Shown here: positions 25,708 to 33,253 of the stretch, in pieces
How the letters are laid out: every line of letters starts with the position of its first letter
How positions within the stretch are numbered: the first letter of the stretch is position 1
Assembly: GCA_031287715.1 (NCBI GenBank)
Contig: JAITSN010000033.1
Span: 1-35,663 of the forward strand
Length of the DNA stretch: 35,663 nucleotides
Source of the DNA: Mediterranea sp. (in: CFB group bacteria)
Lineage (GTDB): Bacteria; Bacteroidota; Bacteroidia; Bacteroidales; Bacteroidaceae
Direction of reading: 5' to 3'
Notes under the pieces: generated by a model
The model's input: only the letters and a program-made list of their open reading frames with translations
The model's database searches: none
Told to the model about the DNA's origin: nothing
Translations under genes and position numbers: made by a program

Positions 25708-26268
25708 ATGATTGAGATCTTTGATACTTATCCGTGGCTTCTGCCGGTTGTGATTTTCTTCGGGCGTATTTGCGATGTAACCTTGGGTACGTTGCGTATC
25801 ATTTTCGTATCGAAGGGCGAACGAACCAAAGCGCCCATCGTCGGCTTCTTTGAAGTATTTATCTGGGTGGTGATCATCTCGCAGATATTTTCCCACGCCA
25901 ACAGCATCTTAGCCTACCTGGCTTATGCCGGCGGTTATGCCACCGGAAACTTTGTGGGCATCTTAGTTGAGAATAAGATTGCCTTTGGCTTCCAGCTGTT
26001 CCGGATCTACACAAAAAAGAACGGCACGGAGCTGACGCAGCTGTTAAACAAAAACGGATTCGGGTCTACCCTGATCCGGGGGGAAGGAGCGGTTTCCGAA
26101 GTAGACATCATCGAGACGGTCATCTCCCGTAAAGTACAGAAAAAAGTAGTGGCCATTATTGATGAATTCGACCCGAAAGCATTCTATTTGATCGAAGACA
26201 TTCGCTCCAAGCGGAAAGGGATATTCGCCATGAATACGGCGGCGGGAATGCCCAGGCTGGGGAAGTGA
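25708..26268 (+). CDS. DUF2179/DUF5698 membrane protein (UPF0316 family)
   Basis: This 186-residue protein has three N-terminal membrane segments (WLLPVVIFFGRICDVTLGTL; VGFFEVFIWVVIISQIF; ILAYLAYAGGYATGNFVGIL). A cytoplasmic DUF2179-like domain follows (TKKNGTELTQLLNKNGFGST then LIRGEGAVSEVDIIETVISR, residues ~110-175). DUF2179 occurs in putative ion or metabolite-sensing membrane proteins of unknown role. It precedes the ABC-F gene by 30 nt. Function not known. Confidence 0.85.
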   Translation: MIEIFDTYPWLLPVVIFFGRICDVTLGTLRIIFVSKGERTKAPIVGFFEVFIWVVIISQIFSHANSILAYLAYAGGYATGNFVGILVENKIAFGFQLFRIYTKKNGTELTQLLNKNGFGSTLIRGEGAVSEVDIIETVISRKVQKKVVAIIDEFDPKAFYLIEDIRSKRKGIFAMNTAAGMPRLGK

Positions 26269-26298
26269 ACATGAAGAAAGGCTAAGTATAAGAACAAC

Positions 26299-28254
26299 GT
26301 GATTTCCATAGAACGATTAAAAGTAGAATTTAACGCCGTTCCGCTCTTCGACGACGTGTCGTATGTGATAAACAAGAAAGACCGCATCGCCTTGGTCGGC
26401 AAGAACGGGGCCGGAAAATCCACCATGCTCAAGATATTGGCCGGGTTGCAGACGCCAACATCCGGCAATGTATCCGTACCCCGCGACACAACGATCGGCT
26501 ACTTGCCGCAGGTCATGGTTTTGACGGACGACCGGACGGTGATGCAAGAGGCCGAACAGGCTTTTGAACACATCACCGGGTTGCAGGCCGGCCTTGAAAA
26601 GATGAACGTCGAACTTGCCGAGCGCACCGACTATGATTCGGAGGACTACCATAAGCTGATCGATCGCTTCACCGGTGAGAATGAGCGCTTCCTGATGATG
26701 GGAGGAACCAACTTCCAAGCAGAGATAGAACGCACATTGACAGGACTGGGCTTCGTCCGCGAAGATTTCAATCGCCCGACCTCCGAGTTCAGCGGCGGAT
26801 GGCGGATGCGCATCGAGTTGGCCAAGCTGCTGCTTCGCCGTCCCGACGTACTGCTGCTCGATGAGCCGACGAACCATTTAGACATCGAATCCATCCAATG
26901 GCTTGAGAATTTCCTGGCCACCCACGCCAACGCTGTGGTATTGGTCAGCCACGACCGCGCCTTTATCAATAATGTAACGACCCGCACCATCGAGATCTCC
27001 TGCGGGAAGATCTACGACTACCGCGTGGCTTACGACCGCTTTGTCGAACTGCGGAAAGAACGCCGCGAACAGCAACTTCGCGCCTACGAAAACCAGCAGA
27101 AACAAATACAGGACACCGAAGACTTCATCGAACGCTTCCGCTACAAAACCTCCAAAGCCGTACAAGTGCAGAGCCGCATCAAACAGTTGGACAAGATAGA
27201 ACGCATTGAAGTGGACGACGAAGACAACGCCGCATTACGCCTGAAGTTCCCTCCAGCGCTACGCTCGGGAAACTACCCCGTGATTTGCGAAGGAGTCGGG
27301 AAAACTTACCGGGGAGGCAGGGACAACGTTGTGTTTCACGACGTGAACCTCACGATCAACCGGGGAGAGAAGGTCGCCTTTGTGGGCAAGAACGGCGAAG
27401 GCAAATCAACCTTGGTGAAGTGCATCATGAACCGGATCGATTTTGAAGGAAAACTAACCCTCGGGCATAACGTGCAAACCGGTTACTTCGCACAGAACCA
27501 GGCGCAGATGCTGGACGAAACCCTGACGGTATTCGATACCATCGACCGCGCCGCCACAGGCGACATCCGTTTGAAGATCCGCGACATCCTGGGAGCCTTC
27601 ATGTTCGGCGGCGAAGCATCCGACAAAAAAGTAAAAGTGCTGTCGGGCGGCGAACGCACCCGCCTGGCGATGATAAAGCTGTTGCTCGAGCCGGTGAACT
27701 TCCTTATCCTCGACGAGCCGACCAACCACTTGGATATGCGGTCGAAAGACGTGCTGAAGAATGCCATCCGCGAATTTGACGGAACGGTGATCGTGGTTAG
27801 CCACGACCGCGAATTTCTCGACGGACTGGTCACCAAAGTCTACGAATTTGCCGGCGGGCTGGTGAAAGAACACCTGGGAGGCATCTACGATTTCCTGCAA
27901 AAGAAGAAGATCGAACACCTGAGCGAGCTGAACAGCCCCGCCCCATCCCTTTCCAAAGGAGAAGAAACCCCTTTGCCGGCGGCGCATCTCCCCCTGGAAA
28001 AAGACGGGATGAAACAGTACGAAGCCCTCAAAGAGCAGAAGAAAAAACAGAAGAAGCTGGAAAAACAAGTCACGGAATGTGAAGCAACCATCGGCGAAAT
28101 AGAAGCGGCCATCGCCATACTCGAAAAAAAGATAACCACCCCCGGCGGCGCATCCGACATGATGCTTTACGAGAAGCACCGGAAGCTCAAACAGCAATTG
28201 AACAAAGCCGTTGAAGAATGGGAACGCATGTCGATCGAGCTGGAAAATTTATAA
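26299..28254 (+). CDS. ABC-F family ATPase (Uup-like)
   Basis: This 651-residue protein uses a GTG start. It has two ABC domains without membrane segments. Domain 1 has Walker A GKNGAGKS and FSGGWRMRIELAKLLLRRPD then VLLLDEPTNHLD. Domain 2 has GKNGEGKS, LSGGERTRLAMIKLLLEPVN and FLILDEPTNHLD. A basic linker between them (~240-315) fits the ABC-F interdomain arm. The C-terminal ~85 residues form a basic coiled coil (EALKEQKKKQKKLEKQVTEC) as in Uup. ABC-F proteins act on the ribosome or DNA; antibiotic protection cannot be inferred. Residues ~546-572 look like an in-frame palindromic repeat insertion. It ends 19 nt before the M13 peptidase start. Confidence 0.93.
   Translation: MISIERLKVEFNAVPLFDDVSYVINKKDRIALVGKNGAGKSTMLKILAGLQTPTSGNVSVPRDTTIGYLPQVMVLTDDRTVMQEAEQAFEHITGLQAGLEKMNVELAERTDYDSEDYHKLIDRFTGENERFLMMGGTNFQAEIERTLTGLGFVREDFNRPTSEFSGGWRMRIELAKLLLRRPDVLLLDEPTNHLDIESIQWLENFLATHANAVVLVSHDRAFINNVTTRTIEISCGKIYDYRVAYDRFVELRKERREQQLRAYENQQKQIQDTEDFIERFRYKTSKAVQVQSRIKQLDKIERIEVDDEDNAALRLKFPPALRSGNYPVICEGVGKTYRGGRDNVVFHDVNLTINRGEKVAFVGKNGEGKSTLVKCIMNRIDFEGKLTLGHNVQTGYFAQNQAQMLDETLTVFDTIDRAATGDIRLKIRDILGAFMFGGEASDKKVKVLSGGERTRLAMIKLLLEPVNFLILDEPTNHLDMRSKDVLKNAIREFDGTVIVVSHDREFLDGLVTKVYEFAGGLVKEHLGGIYDFLQKKKIEHLSELNSPAPSLSKGEETPLPAAHLPLEKDGMKQYEALKEQKKKQKKLEKQVTECEATIGEIEAAIAILEKKITTPGGASDMMLYEKHRKLKQQLNKAVEEWERMSIELENL
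27934..28012 (+). repeat. Palindromic repeat-like insertion inside the ABC-F gene
   Basis: CCCCATCCCTTTCCAAAGGA then GAAGAAACCCCTTTG and ATCTCCCCCTGGAAAAAG look like the CCCTCTCC/GGAGGG family of intergenic palindromes (compare 19895-19935). They encode the low-complexity linker SPAPSLSKGEETPLPAAHLP between the second ABC domain and the coiled coil. It is in frame, so the gene stays intact. Confidence 0.4.
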
Positions 28255-28273
28255 CCAACCCCCAATTTTATTT

Positions 28274-30304
28274 ATGAAACATTATTTTTTACCAACCCTT
28301 GCATTATGTCTTATGAGTACAGGATGTAACTGTAAAAAGGAAGCCCCGTTAACCCCGGGCATCCAACTTGCGAACCTTGACACAACCGCCCTGCCGGGCA
28401 CAAGTTTTTACCAATACGCATGTGGCGGATGGATGACGAACCATCCGCTGACGGCCGAATACGCCCGTTTCGGTTCTTTCGACCAGCTGGCGGAAAACAA
28501 CCGCGTGCAACTGCGCGGACTTATCGAAGACCTGGCCGCAGCCACGCACGAAGCCGGAACCATCGCACAGAAGATAGGCGACCTGTACAACATCGCCATG
28601 GATAGCGTGAAACTGAACGCCGATGGCGCCGCCCCTATCAAAGCGGAGCTGGACAAGCTGGCCGCCGTTAAAGACAAAAGCGAACTGTATCCGGTCATGG
28701 CCGGAATGCAAACACGCGGCATCACGCCTTTCTTTGCCGTTTATGTAAACGCCGACGACATGAACAGCTCCATGAATATCGTCCACACCTATCAAAGCGG
28801 GCTGGGCATGGGCGAACGCGCCTATTACATGGAACAGGACGACAATACGAAGAACATCCGCGCCAAATACAGCGAGCATATCGTGAACATGTTCCGTTTG
28901 GCCGGTTTCGACCAAAGCGCGGCAGCCCGGGCGCGGGAAGCCGTAATGAACATCGAAACCCGCCTGGCCAAAGCCGCCCGTTCGCGCGTTGAGCTGCGCG
29001 ATCCCCACGCCAACTACAATAAAATGACCGTGGAAGCGCTGAAAAAAGATTTCCTTCCCTTCGATTGGGATGCTTTCCTTTCGGCTATCGGACTGAACAA
29101 CCTGCAAGACTTGAATATCGGGCAACCCGGCGGGATAAAAGAAACCTGCAAGATCATCCAAACCGAACCGCTTGCCGACCTGATCGCCTACCTGCAATGG
29201 AATGTCATTTCGGCCGCGGCATCCTATCTGGGCGATGATTTAGTTGCGGAAGAATTTGATTTCAACGGAAAGACAATGTCCGGAAAACAAGAACTGCAAC
29301 CCCGCTGGAAGCGTGCAGTCTCGGTTGTCGACGGCTCATTGGGCGAAGCGGTAGGGCAAATGTATGTGGAGAAATATTTCCCCGCAGCAGCCAAAGAGCG
29401 CATGGTGACACTTGTGAAAAACCTGCAAACCGCATTGGGCGAACGCATCAACGCCTTGGATTGGATGAGCAGCGAAACCAAACTGAAAGCACAGGAAAAA
29501 CTCGCCACATTCCACGTAAAGATCGGCTACCCCGACAAGTGGAAAGACTATTCGGCGCTGGAAATAAAGAACGATTCGTACTGGGAAAACATCAACCGCG
29601 CCACCATCTTTATATTCAACGAAATGCTGGCAAAAGCAGGAAAACCGGTGGATAAAGACGAATGGCTGATGACACCCCAGACAGTAAACGCCTATTACAA
29701 CCCGACAACAAACGAAATCTGTTTCCCCGCTGGGATCCTGCAACATCCATTCTTCGACATGAATGCCGACGATGCGTTTAACTACGGCGCTATCGGCGTT
29801 GTAATCGGGCATGAGATGACACATGGCTTCGACGACCAGGGCCGCCAATACGATAAAGACGGAAACCTGAAAGACTGGTGGACGGAAGACGACGCCAAGA
29901 ATTTTGAAGCACGCGCCGACGTGATGGCCAAATTCTTTGACAATATCGAAGTCGCACCGGATGTACATGCAAACGGCCGCTTCACTTTAGGCGAAAACAT
30001 AGCCGATTACGGCGGCCTGCAAGTTTCTTTCCAAGCCTTCAAAACGGCTACGGCAAATACGCCGCTGGAAGACAAGCTGGGCTTTACCCCCGAACAACGC
30101 TTCTTCCTGGCATACGCGAATGTCTGGGCAGGCAATATCCGTCCCGAAGAAATCCTCCGCCGCACAAAGAATGATCCTCATTCGTTGGGCAAATGGCGCG
30201 TCGACGGAGCGCTTCCGCACATCGCCGTGTGGTATGAAACATTCCATATCACGGATAAAGATCCGATGTTCGTACCCGTAACAGAACGGGTGCACATCTG
30301 GTAA
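28274..30304 (+). CDS. M13-family metallopeptidase (neprilysin-like), lipoprotein
   Basis: The start at 28274 gives 676 residues and a signal sequence MKHYFLPTLALCLMSTGCNC with a probable lipidation Cys18 (STGC). An upstream longer frame overlapping the ABC-F gene is not used. The catalytic motif is VVIGHEMTHGFDDQGRQYD, with H513, E514 and H517, and the third zinc ligand is in ENIADYGGL (E574, D578). LYNIAMD and NAYYNPTTNEICFPAGILQ are typical of M13. Members are zinc endopeptidases for small peptides, here probably envelope-anchored. Length is typical of the Bacteroidetes form. It has a strong terminator directly downstream. Confidence 0.95.
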   Translation: MKHYFLPTLALCLMSTGCNCKKEAPLTPGIQLANLDTTALPGTSFYQYACGGWMTNHPLTAEYARFGSFDQLAENNRVQLRGLIEDLAAATHEAGTIAQKIGDLYNIAMDSVKLNADGAAPIKAELDKLAAVKDKSELYPVMAGMQTRGITPFFAVYVNADDMNSSMNIVHTYQSGLGMGERAYYMEQDDNTKNIRAKYSEHIVNMFRLAGFDQSAAARAREAVMNIETRLAKAARSRVELRDPHANYNKMTVEALKKDFLPFDWDAFLSAIGLNNLQDLNIGQPGGIKETCKIIQTEPLADLIAYLQWNVISAAASYLGDDLVAEEFDFNGKTMSGKQELQPRWKRAVSVVDGSLGEAVGQMYVEKYFPAAAKERMVTLVKNLQTALGERINALDWMSSETKLKAQEKLATFHVKIGYPDKWKDYSALEIKNDSYWENINRATIFIFNEMLAKAGKPVDKDEWLMTPQTVNAYYNPTTNEICFPAGILQHPFFDMNADDAFNYGAIGVVIGHEMTHGFDDQGRQYDKDGNLKDWWTEDDAKNFEARADVMAKFFDNIEVAPDVHANGRFTLGENIADYGGLQVSFQAFKTATANTPLEDKLGFTPEQRFFLAYANVWAGNIRPEEILRRTKNDPHSLGKWRVDGALPHIAVWYETFHITDKDPMFVPVTERVHIW

Positions 30305-30331
30305 TCCCAAACGTTCCATTCACATATCAGG

Positions 30332-30373
30332 AAAAATGACGGGCTGATCAACCATCAGTCCGTCATTTTTTTT
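30332..30373 (+). terminator. Intrinsic terminator after the M13 peptidase gene
   Basis: AAAATGACGG-GCTGAT pairs with ATCAG-TCCGTCATTTT around CAACC, followed by eight Ts. Strong stem and tail. Confidence 0.85.
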
Positions 30374-30392
30374 ATCCCCCGACAAAAAATAT

Positions 30393-30636
30393 CCGTCTAA
30401 ATGGTTTCCCGTCCGTCGGATGGAGCTACGACGCCGTCTAAATGGTTTCCCGCCGTCGGATGGGGCTACGACGCCGTCGAAAAGGTTTCCCGGAGTCGGC
30501 TGGCGCTACGACGCCGTCTCAATGGGTTCCCGTCCGTCGGATGGAGCTACGACGCCGTCTAAATGGTTTCCCGTCCGTCGGATGGAGCTACGACGTCATC
30601 TAAATGGTTTCCCGTCCGTCGGATGGAGCTACGACG
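30393..30636 (+). repeat. 41-bp minisatellite, array 2 (6 units)
   Basis: Units start at 30399, 30440, 30480, 30520, 30561 and 30602, a period of 41 nt (two units have lost one base). Consensus: AAATGGTTTCC, then CCGTCCGTCGGATGG (a 7-1-7 palindrome with one G-T), then AGCTAC, then GACGCCGTCT, itself a palindrome. The core AAATGGTTTCC, the palindrome position and the 41-nt period match array 1 (19462-19887) read on the minus strand. A six-unit open frame exists on the plus strand, but nothing indicates translation. Confidence 0.9.
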
Positions 30637-30677
30637 CACGCGAAAATAGAAAATGGCAAATGGCAACGACAAATCAT

Positions 30678-30718
30678 AAAAAAAACGGACCACCAAATGG
30701 TTTCCCATCCAATGGCCC
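30678..30718 (-). terminator. Intrinsic terminator of the eda gene, sharing the minisatellite core
   Basis: On the minus strand GGGCCATTGGATGG pairs with CCATTTGGTGGTCC (allowing G-T pairs) around a GAAA loop, followed by GTTTTTTTT. It lies ~40 nt after the eda stop. The plus strand here reads CCAAATGGTTTCCCATCC, the same core as the 41-bp array (AAATGGTTTCCCGTCC). Confidence 0.75.
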
Positions 30719-30757
30719 GTCGCCTTATAAACCTATTTAATTAAACCGGAATATATT

Positions 30758-31429
30758 TTATTTTCGGGCTTCGGCGATATAACCGAACGCTTCTTTGCAC
30801 TTAGCTGAAACCCAAGCCCAATCTTTGGCTGCGACAATATCGGCGGGAAAAAGATTAGATCCCATGCCCACGCAGGTAACGCCGGCCTTGAACCAGGCAG
30901 TCAGGTTTTCTTTGGTCGGTTCTACTCCGCCGGTAACGATCAACATAGACCAGGGCATCGGCGCCTTTACATTTTTCACAAACGAGGGGCCGCCCACGTT
31001 TCCGGCCGGAAATACCTTGCAAAGATCGCATCCGGCTTCCTGGGCGAAGCCGATTTCGGAAACCGAACCGCATCCCGGAGTGTACGGAATCAGGCGGCGG
31101 TTGCAAACCTTGGCCACGTCGGGGTTGAACAACGGGCCGACAATAAAATTGGCACCCAGCTGGATATACATCGCGGCGGTGGCCGGATCTACAACGGAAC
31201 CGATGCCCAAAATCATTTCGGGACATTCTTTTGCCGCCCATTTACTCAGCTCGGCAAATACTTCCTGGGCGAAGTCGCCGCGGTTGGTAAATTCAAACGC
31301 GCGAACGCCGCCTTCGTAACAAGCCTTCATTACATTTTTTGCTACTTCCGCATCTTTATGGTAGAAAACGGGAACCATCCCTGTGCCCGACATCGCATGG
31401 AGCACTTGCATCTTATTAAATCTTGCCAT
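30758..31429 (-). CDS. eda: 2-dehydro-3-deoxyphosphogluconate (KDPG) aldolase
   Basis: This 223-residue protein is a class I KDPG/KHG aldolase. [14 protein letters not shown] carries the conserved catalytic Glu (usually 'iEvT.R'). [20 protein letters not shown] carries the Schiff-base Lys (K in LCKVFPA). [12 protein letters not shown] and [19 protein letters not shown] complete the family pattern. It cleaves KDPG to pyruvate and glyceraldehyde-3-phosphate. It lies downstream of the kinase gene on the same strand, but a four-helix-bundle ORF and its repeats intervene. With the kinase and uxaA it makes a hexuronate (galacturonate-type) catabolic set. Confidence 0.95.
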   Translation of the reverse strand: MARFNKMQVLHAMSGTGMVPVFYHKDAEVAKNVMKACYEGGVRAFEFTNRGDFAQEVFAELSKWAAKECPEMILGIGSVVDPATAAMYIQLGANFIVGPLFNPDVAKVCNRRLIPYTPGCGSVSEIGFAQEAGCDLCKVFPAGNVGGPSFVKNVKAPMPWSMLIVTGGVEPTKENLTAWFKAGVTCVGMGSNLFPADIVAAKDWAWVSAKCKEAFGYIAEARK

Positions 31430-31434
31430 CTTGT

Positions 31435-31524
31435 CATTTACAATTTACCATTTACAATTTACCATTTCCGATTTACCTTTTACCCCTTTGGTAGCGGTAA
31501 ATTGTAAACGATAAATTGTAAATG
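31435..31524. repeat. 90-bp inverted repeat of TACCATTTACAAT type
   Basis: The left arm (31435-31463, beginning CATTTACAATTTACC) and the right arm (31496-31524, ending ATAAATTGTAAATG) are inverted copies with 2-3 differences around ~32 nt. It could fold into a long RNA hairpin. It lies between the eda start and the stop of the four-helix-bundle ORF. Confidence 0.7.
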
Positions 31525-31527
31525 AAG

Positions 31528-31887
31528 TTACTTATTTATTTTATCTCGCATAGTCAATATTGTTTTGACTATAATTCGTAATAATTCTTTATTCTCTTTA
31601 TATAAATCCTGCAATAGATCAGGGTTTACCATTTCCAATTCCATTATAAGCTCCAACCAATATGCAGTTTCATCAAGCTCTTCTTCTACCATTTTAAGTT
31701 TATTCAGAAAATCTTTATCCGATTTTCCTAATAAAGCTGCTCTATAATTAGCTCCGGGAGAAATTCCCGAACGAACGATCTGATTTGTTATAGCTCGACC
31801 AGCTGGAGTTACAGGCAATTTATCCACCAATTTAATAATCCTTAGGGCAAATTTTTTTAGCCTTTTAGATAACTCCTCTGTAGTCAT
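31528..31887 (-). CDS. Four-helix-bundle protein (S23/IVP-like, TIGR02436-type)
   Basis: This 119-residue all-helical protein matches the four-helix-bundle family: LSKRLKKFALRIIKLVDKLP, GRAITNQIVRSGISPGANYR, AALLGKSDKDFLNKLKMVEE and ELDETAYWLELIMELEMV are the family landmarks. Related proteins are encoded in rRNA intervening sequences, and Avd of diversity-generating retroelements shares the fold. The biochemical role of stand-alone copies is not established. It is an interloper between two sugar-catabolism genes on the same strand and is bracketed by TACCATTTACAAT repeats, which suggests insertion as a cassette. Confidence 0.9.
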   Translation of the reverse strand: MTTEELSKRLKKFALRIIKLVDKLPVTPAGRAITNQIVRSGISPGANYRAALLGKSDKDFLNKLKMVEEELDETAYWLELIMELEMVNPDLLQDLYKENKELLRIIVKTILTMRDKINK

Positions 31888-31888
31888 T

Positions 31889-31921
31889 CAAATGGTAAAT
31901 GGTAAATAGTAAATTGTAAAT
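31889..31921. repeat. TAAATGG/TAAATTG repeat run right of the four-helix-bundle gene
   Basis: AAATGGTAAATGGTAAATAG followed by TAAATTGTAAATG repeats the same ~8-nt motif as the right arm of the 31435-31524 repeat, in direct orientation. It lies between the kinase stop and the start codon of the four-helix-bundle gene. Confidence 0.6.
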
Positions 31922-31928
31922 GATGAGG

Positions 31929-32972
31929 TTATCGTGATACGCGACCTGAGCCGTCACCTTTCATTAAGTTTTCCACTTCGGCGACGGTCACCAAATTGAA
32001 GTCGCCGTAAATCGTGTGTTTCAGGCAGGATGCTGCAACGGCAAATTCGAGCGCCTTCCGGTCGTCCGCCGGATAGGAAATCAAACCGTAGATCAGGCCG
32101 CCCATGAAGGAATCGCCGCCGCCCACGCGGTCGACAATGTGGGTAATATCGTATCTGGCGGACATTTTCAGCGAGCCGTCCGAGTAGAGCACGCCGCCCC
32201 AGGTGTTATGGTTGGCATTGATGGCGCCGCGCAATGTGACGATCATTTTCTTGCAGCGCGGGAATTTTTTCATCATCTGGGTGCATACGGATTCAAACTC
32301 CGCCGCGTTCACCTCGCCGCCCGTGGCGGTTACGTCGAAGCCTTCGGGTTTGATGCCGAAAACTTTTTCGCAGTCTTCCTCATTTCCCAGGATGACGTCG
32401 CAGCCTTCCACCAAGGCGGGCATGACCTGATCGGCGGTCTTGCCGTATTTCCAAAGGTTTTTGCGGTAGTTGAGGTCGCAGGAAACGGTCACGCCCATTT
32501 GGTTGGCCGTCCGGATGGCTTCCAGGCAAGCGTCGGCGGCGCCTTGTGACAAGGCCGGGGTGATGCCCGTCCAGTGAAACCATCCGGCGTCTTTCAGCAC
32601 TTCTTTCCAATTCACCATACCCGGTTGGATGGTGGAGATGGAAGAATGGGCGCGATCGTAGATCACTTTGGACGCACGGGCCACGGCGCCTGTTTCAAGA
32701 AAATAGATGCCTACGCGTTCGCCTCCGAAGATGATTTGGCTCGTGCCCACGCGGTGCGAGCGAAGATTCATGATGCACGACTTCGCGATGTCGTTTTCGG
32801 GCAGACGGGTTATAAATTCAGTATCCAAACCATAATTTGCCAATGACACGGCCACGTTAGCTTCACCGCCGCCGAAGGTTGCGGTCAATTCTTTAGCCTG
32901 CGAAAACCTTAAATAATCCGGAGTAGCCAGACGAAGCATGATCTCTCCGAAGGTAACGACCTTTTTTCCCAT
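31929..32972 (-). CDS. kdgK: PfkB-family sugar kinase, probable 2-keto-3-deoxygluconate kinase
   Basis: This 347-residue protein is a PfkB/ribokinase-fold kinase: MGKKVVTFGEIMLRLATPDY and FGGGEANVAVSLANYGL at the N-terminus, CDLNYRKNLWKYGK near residue 170, and HIVDRVGGGDSFMGGLIYGL near 285-300 with the catalytic Asp in GGGDSF. The N-terminal 'FGEiMLRL' and its neighbourhood (uxaA, eda) point to KDG as substrate, giving KDPG for the aldolase. Other sugars are possible. A promoter is visible at 33140-33111. The four-helix-bundle ORF lies downstream. Confidence 0.88.
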   Translation of the reverse strand: MGKKVVTFGEIMLRLATPDYLRFSQAKELTATFGGGEANVAVSLANYGLDTEFITRLPENDIAKSCIMNLRSHRVGTSQIIFGGERVGIYFLETGAVARASKVIYDRAHSSISTIQPGMVNWKEVLKDAGWFHWTGITPALSQGAADACLEAIRTANQMGVTVSCDLNYRKNLWKYGKTADQVMPALVEGCDVILGNEEDCEKVFGIKPEGFDVTATGGEVNAAEFESVCTQMMKKFPRCKKMIVTLRGAINANHNTWGGVLYSDGSLKMSARYDITHIVDRVGGGDSFMGGLIYGLISYPADDRKALEFAVAASCLKHTIYGDFNLVTVAEVENLMKGDGSGRVSR

Positions 32973-33110
32973 AATTCTGAGTTTTAATCTAATTCGTTCG
33001 TAATAGGGTTAGCTCTAATTTATTTTCCAAGACAAAAACCGGCGCGGACCTTCCGGTAAATATATGCTCAATGGCCTTTCAGTCAGCCTTACGCCTTTGT
33101 CGTATGGACA

Positions 33111-33140
33111 CAAAGATACAGTATTTCTCACAACAGCAAA
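33111..33140 (-). promoter_or_regulatory. Promoter of the kinase gene
   Basis: On the minus strand TTTG (33140-33137) and TATCTTTG (33118-33111) are 18 nt apart. This fits the Bacteroidetes consensus and implies a ~130-nt leader before the start at 32972. Confidence 0.5.
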
Positions 33141-33148
33141 AATTGTTC

Positions 33149-33156
33149 TATATTTG
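33149..33156 (+). promoter_or_regulatory. Promoter-like -7 box for uxaA
   Basis: TATATTTG fits TAnnTTTG and lies ~100 nt before the uxaA start. It nearly overlaps the -33 of the divergent kinase promoter. GCCGGC occurs twice downstream (33182-33187 and 33198-33203), forming an inverted repeat in the leader that could be an operator or an RNA hairpin. Confidence 0.4.
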
Positions 33157-33220
33157 TCGCAGGCTAAACGACAAATTGTAAGCCGGCGCTCGGAAATGCC
33201 GGCAAATTCATTGAATGTGA

Positions 33221-33247
33221 CAATTATCAATAGTCAATTATCAATTT
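33221..33247 (+). repeat. CAATTATCAAT repeat run before uxaA
   Basis: CAATTATCAATAGTCAATTA then TCAATTT repeats a short A/T-rich motif directly before the start codon, akin to the CAATTGT run at 181-224. Confidence 0.5.
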
Positions 33248-33253
33248 ATAAAA

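Noticed and set aside
30420..30740. 106-codon plus-strand open frame over array 2
   Set aside because: It reads through the 41-bp repeat and a terminator and has no start signal or conserved domain.
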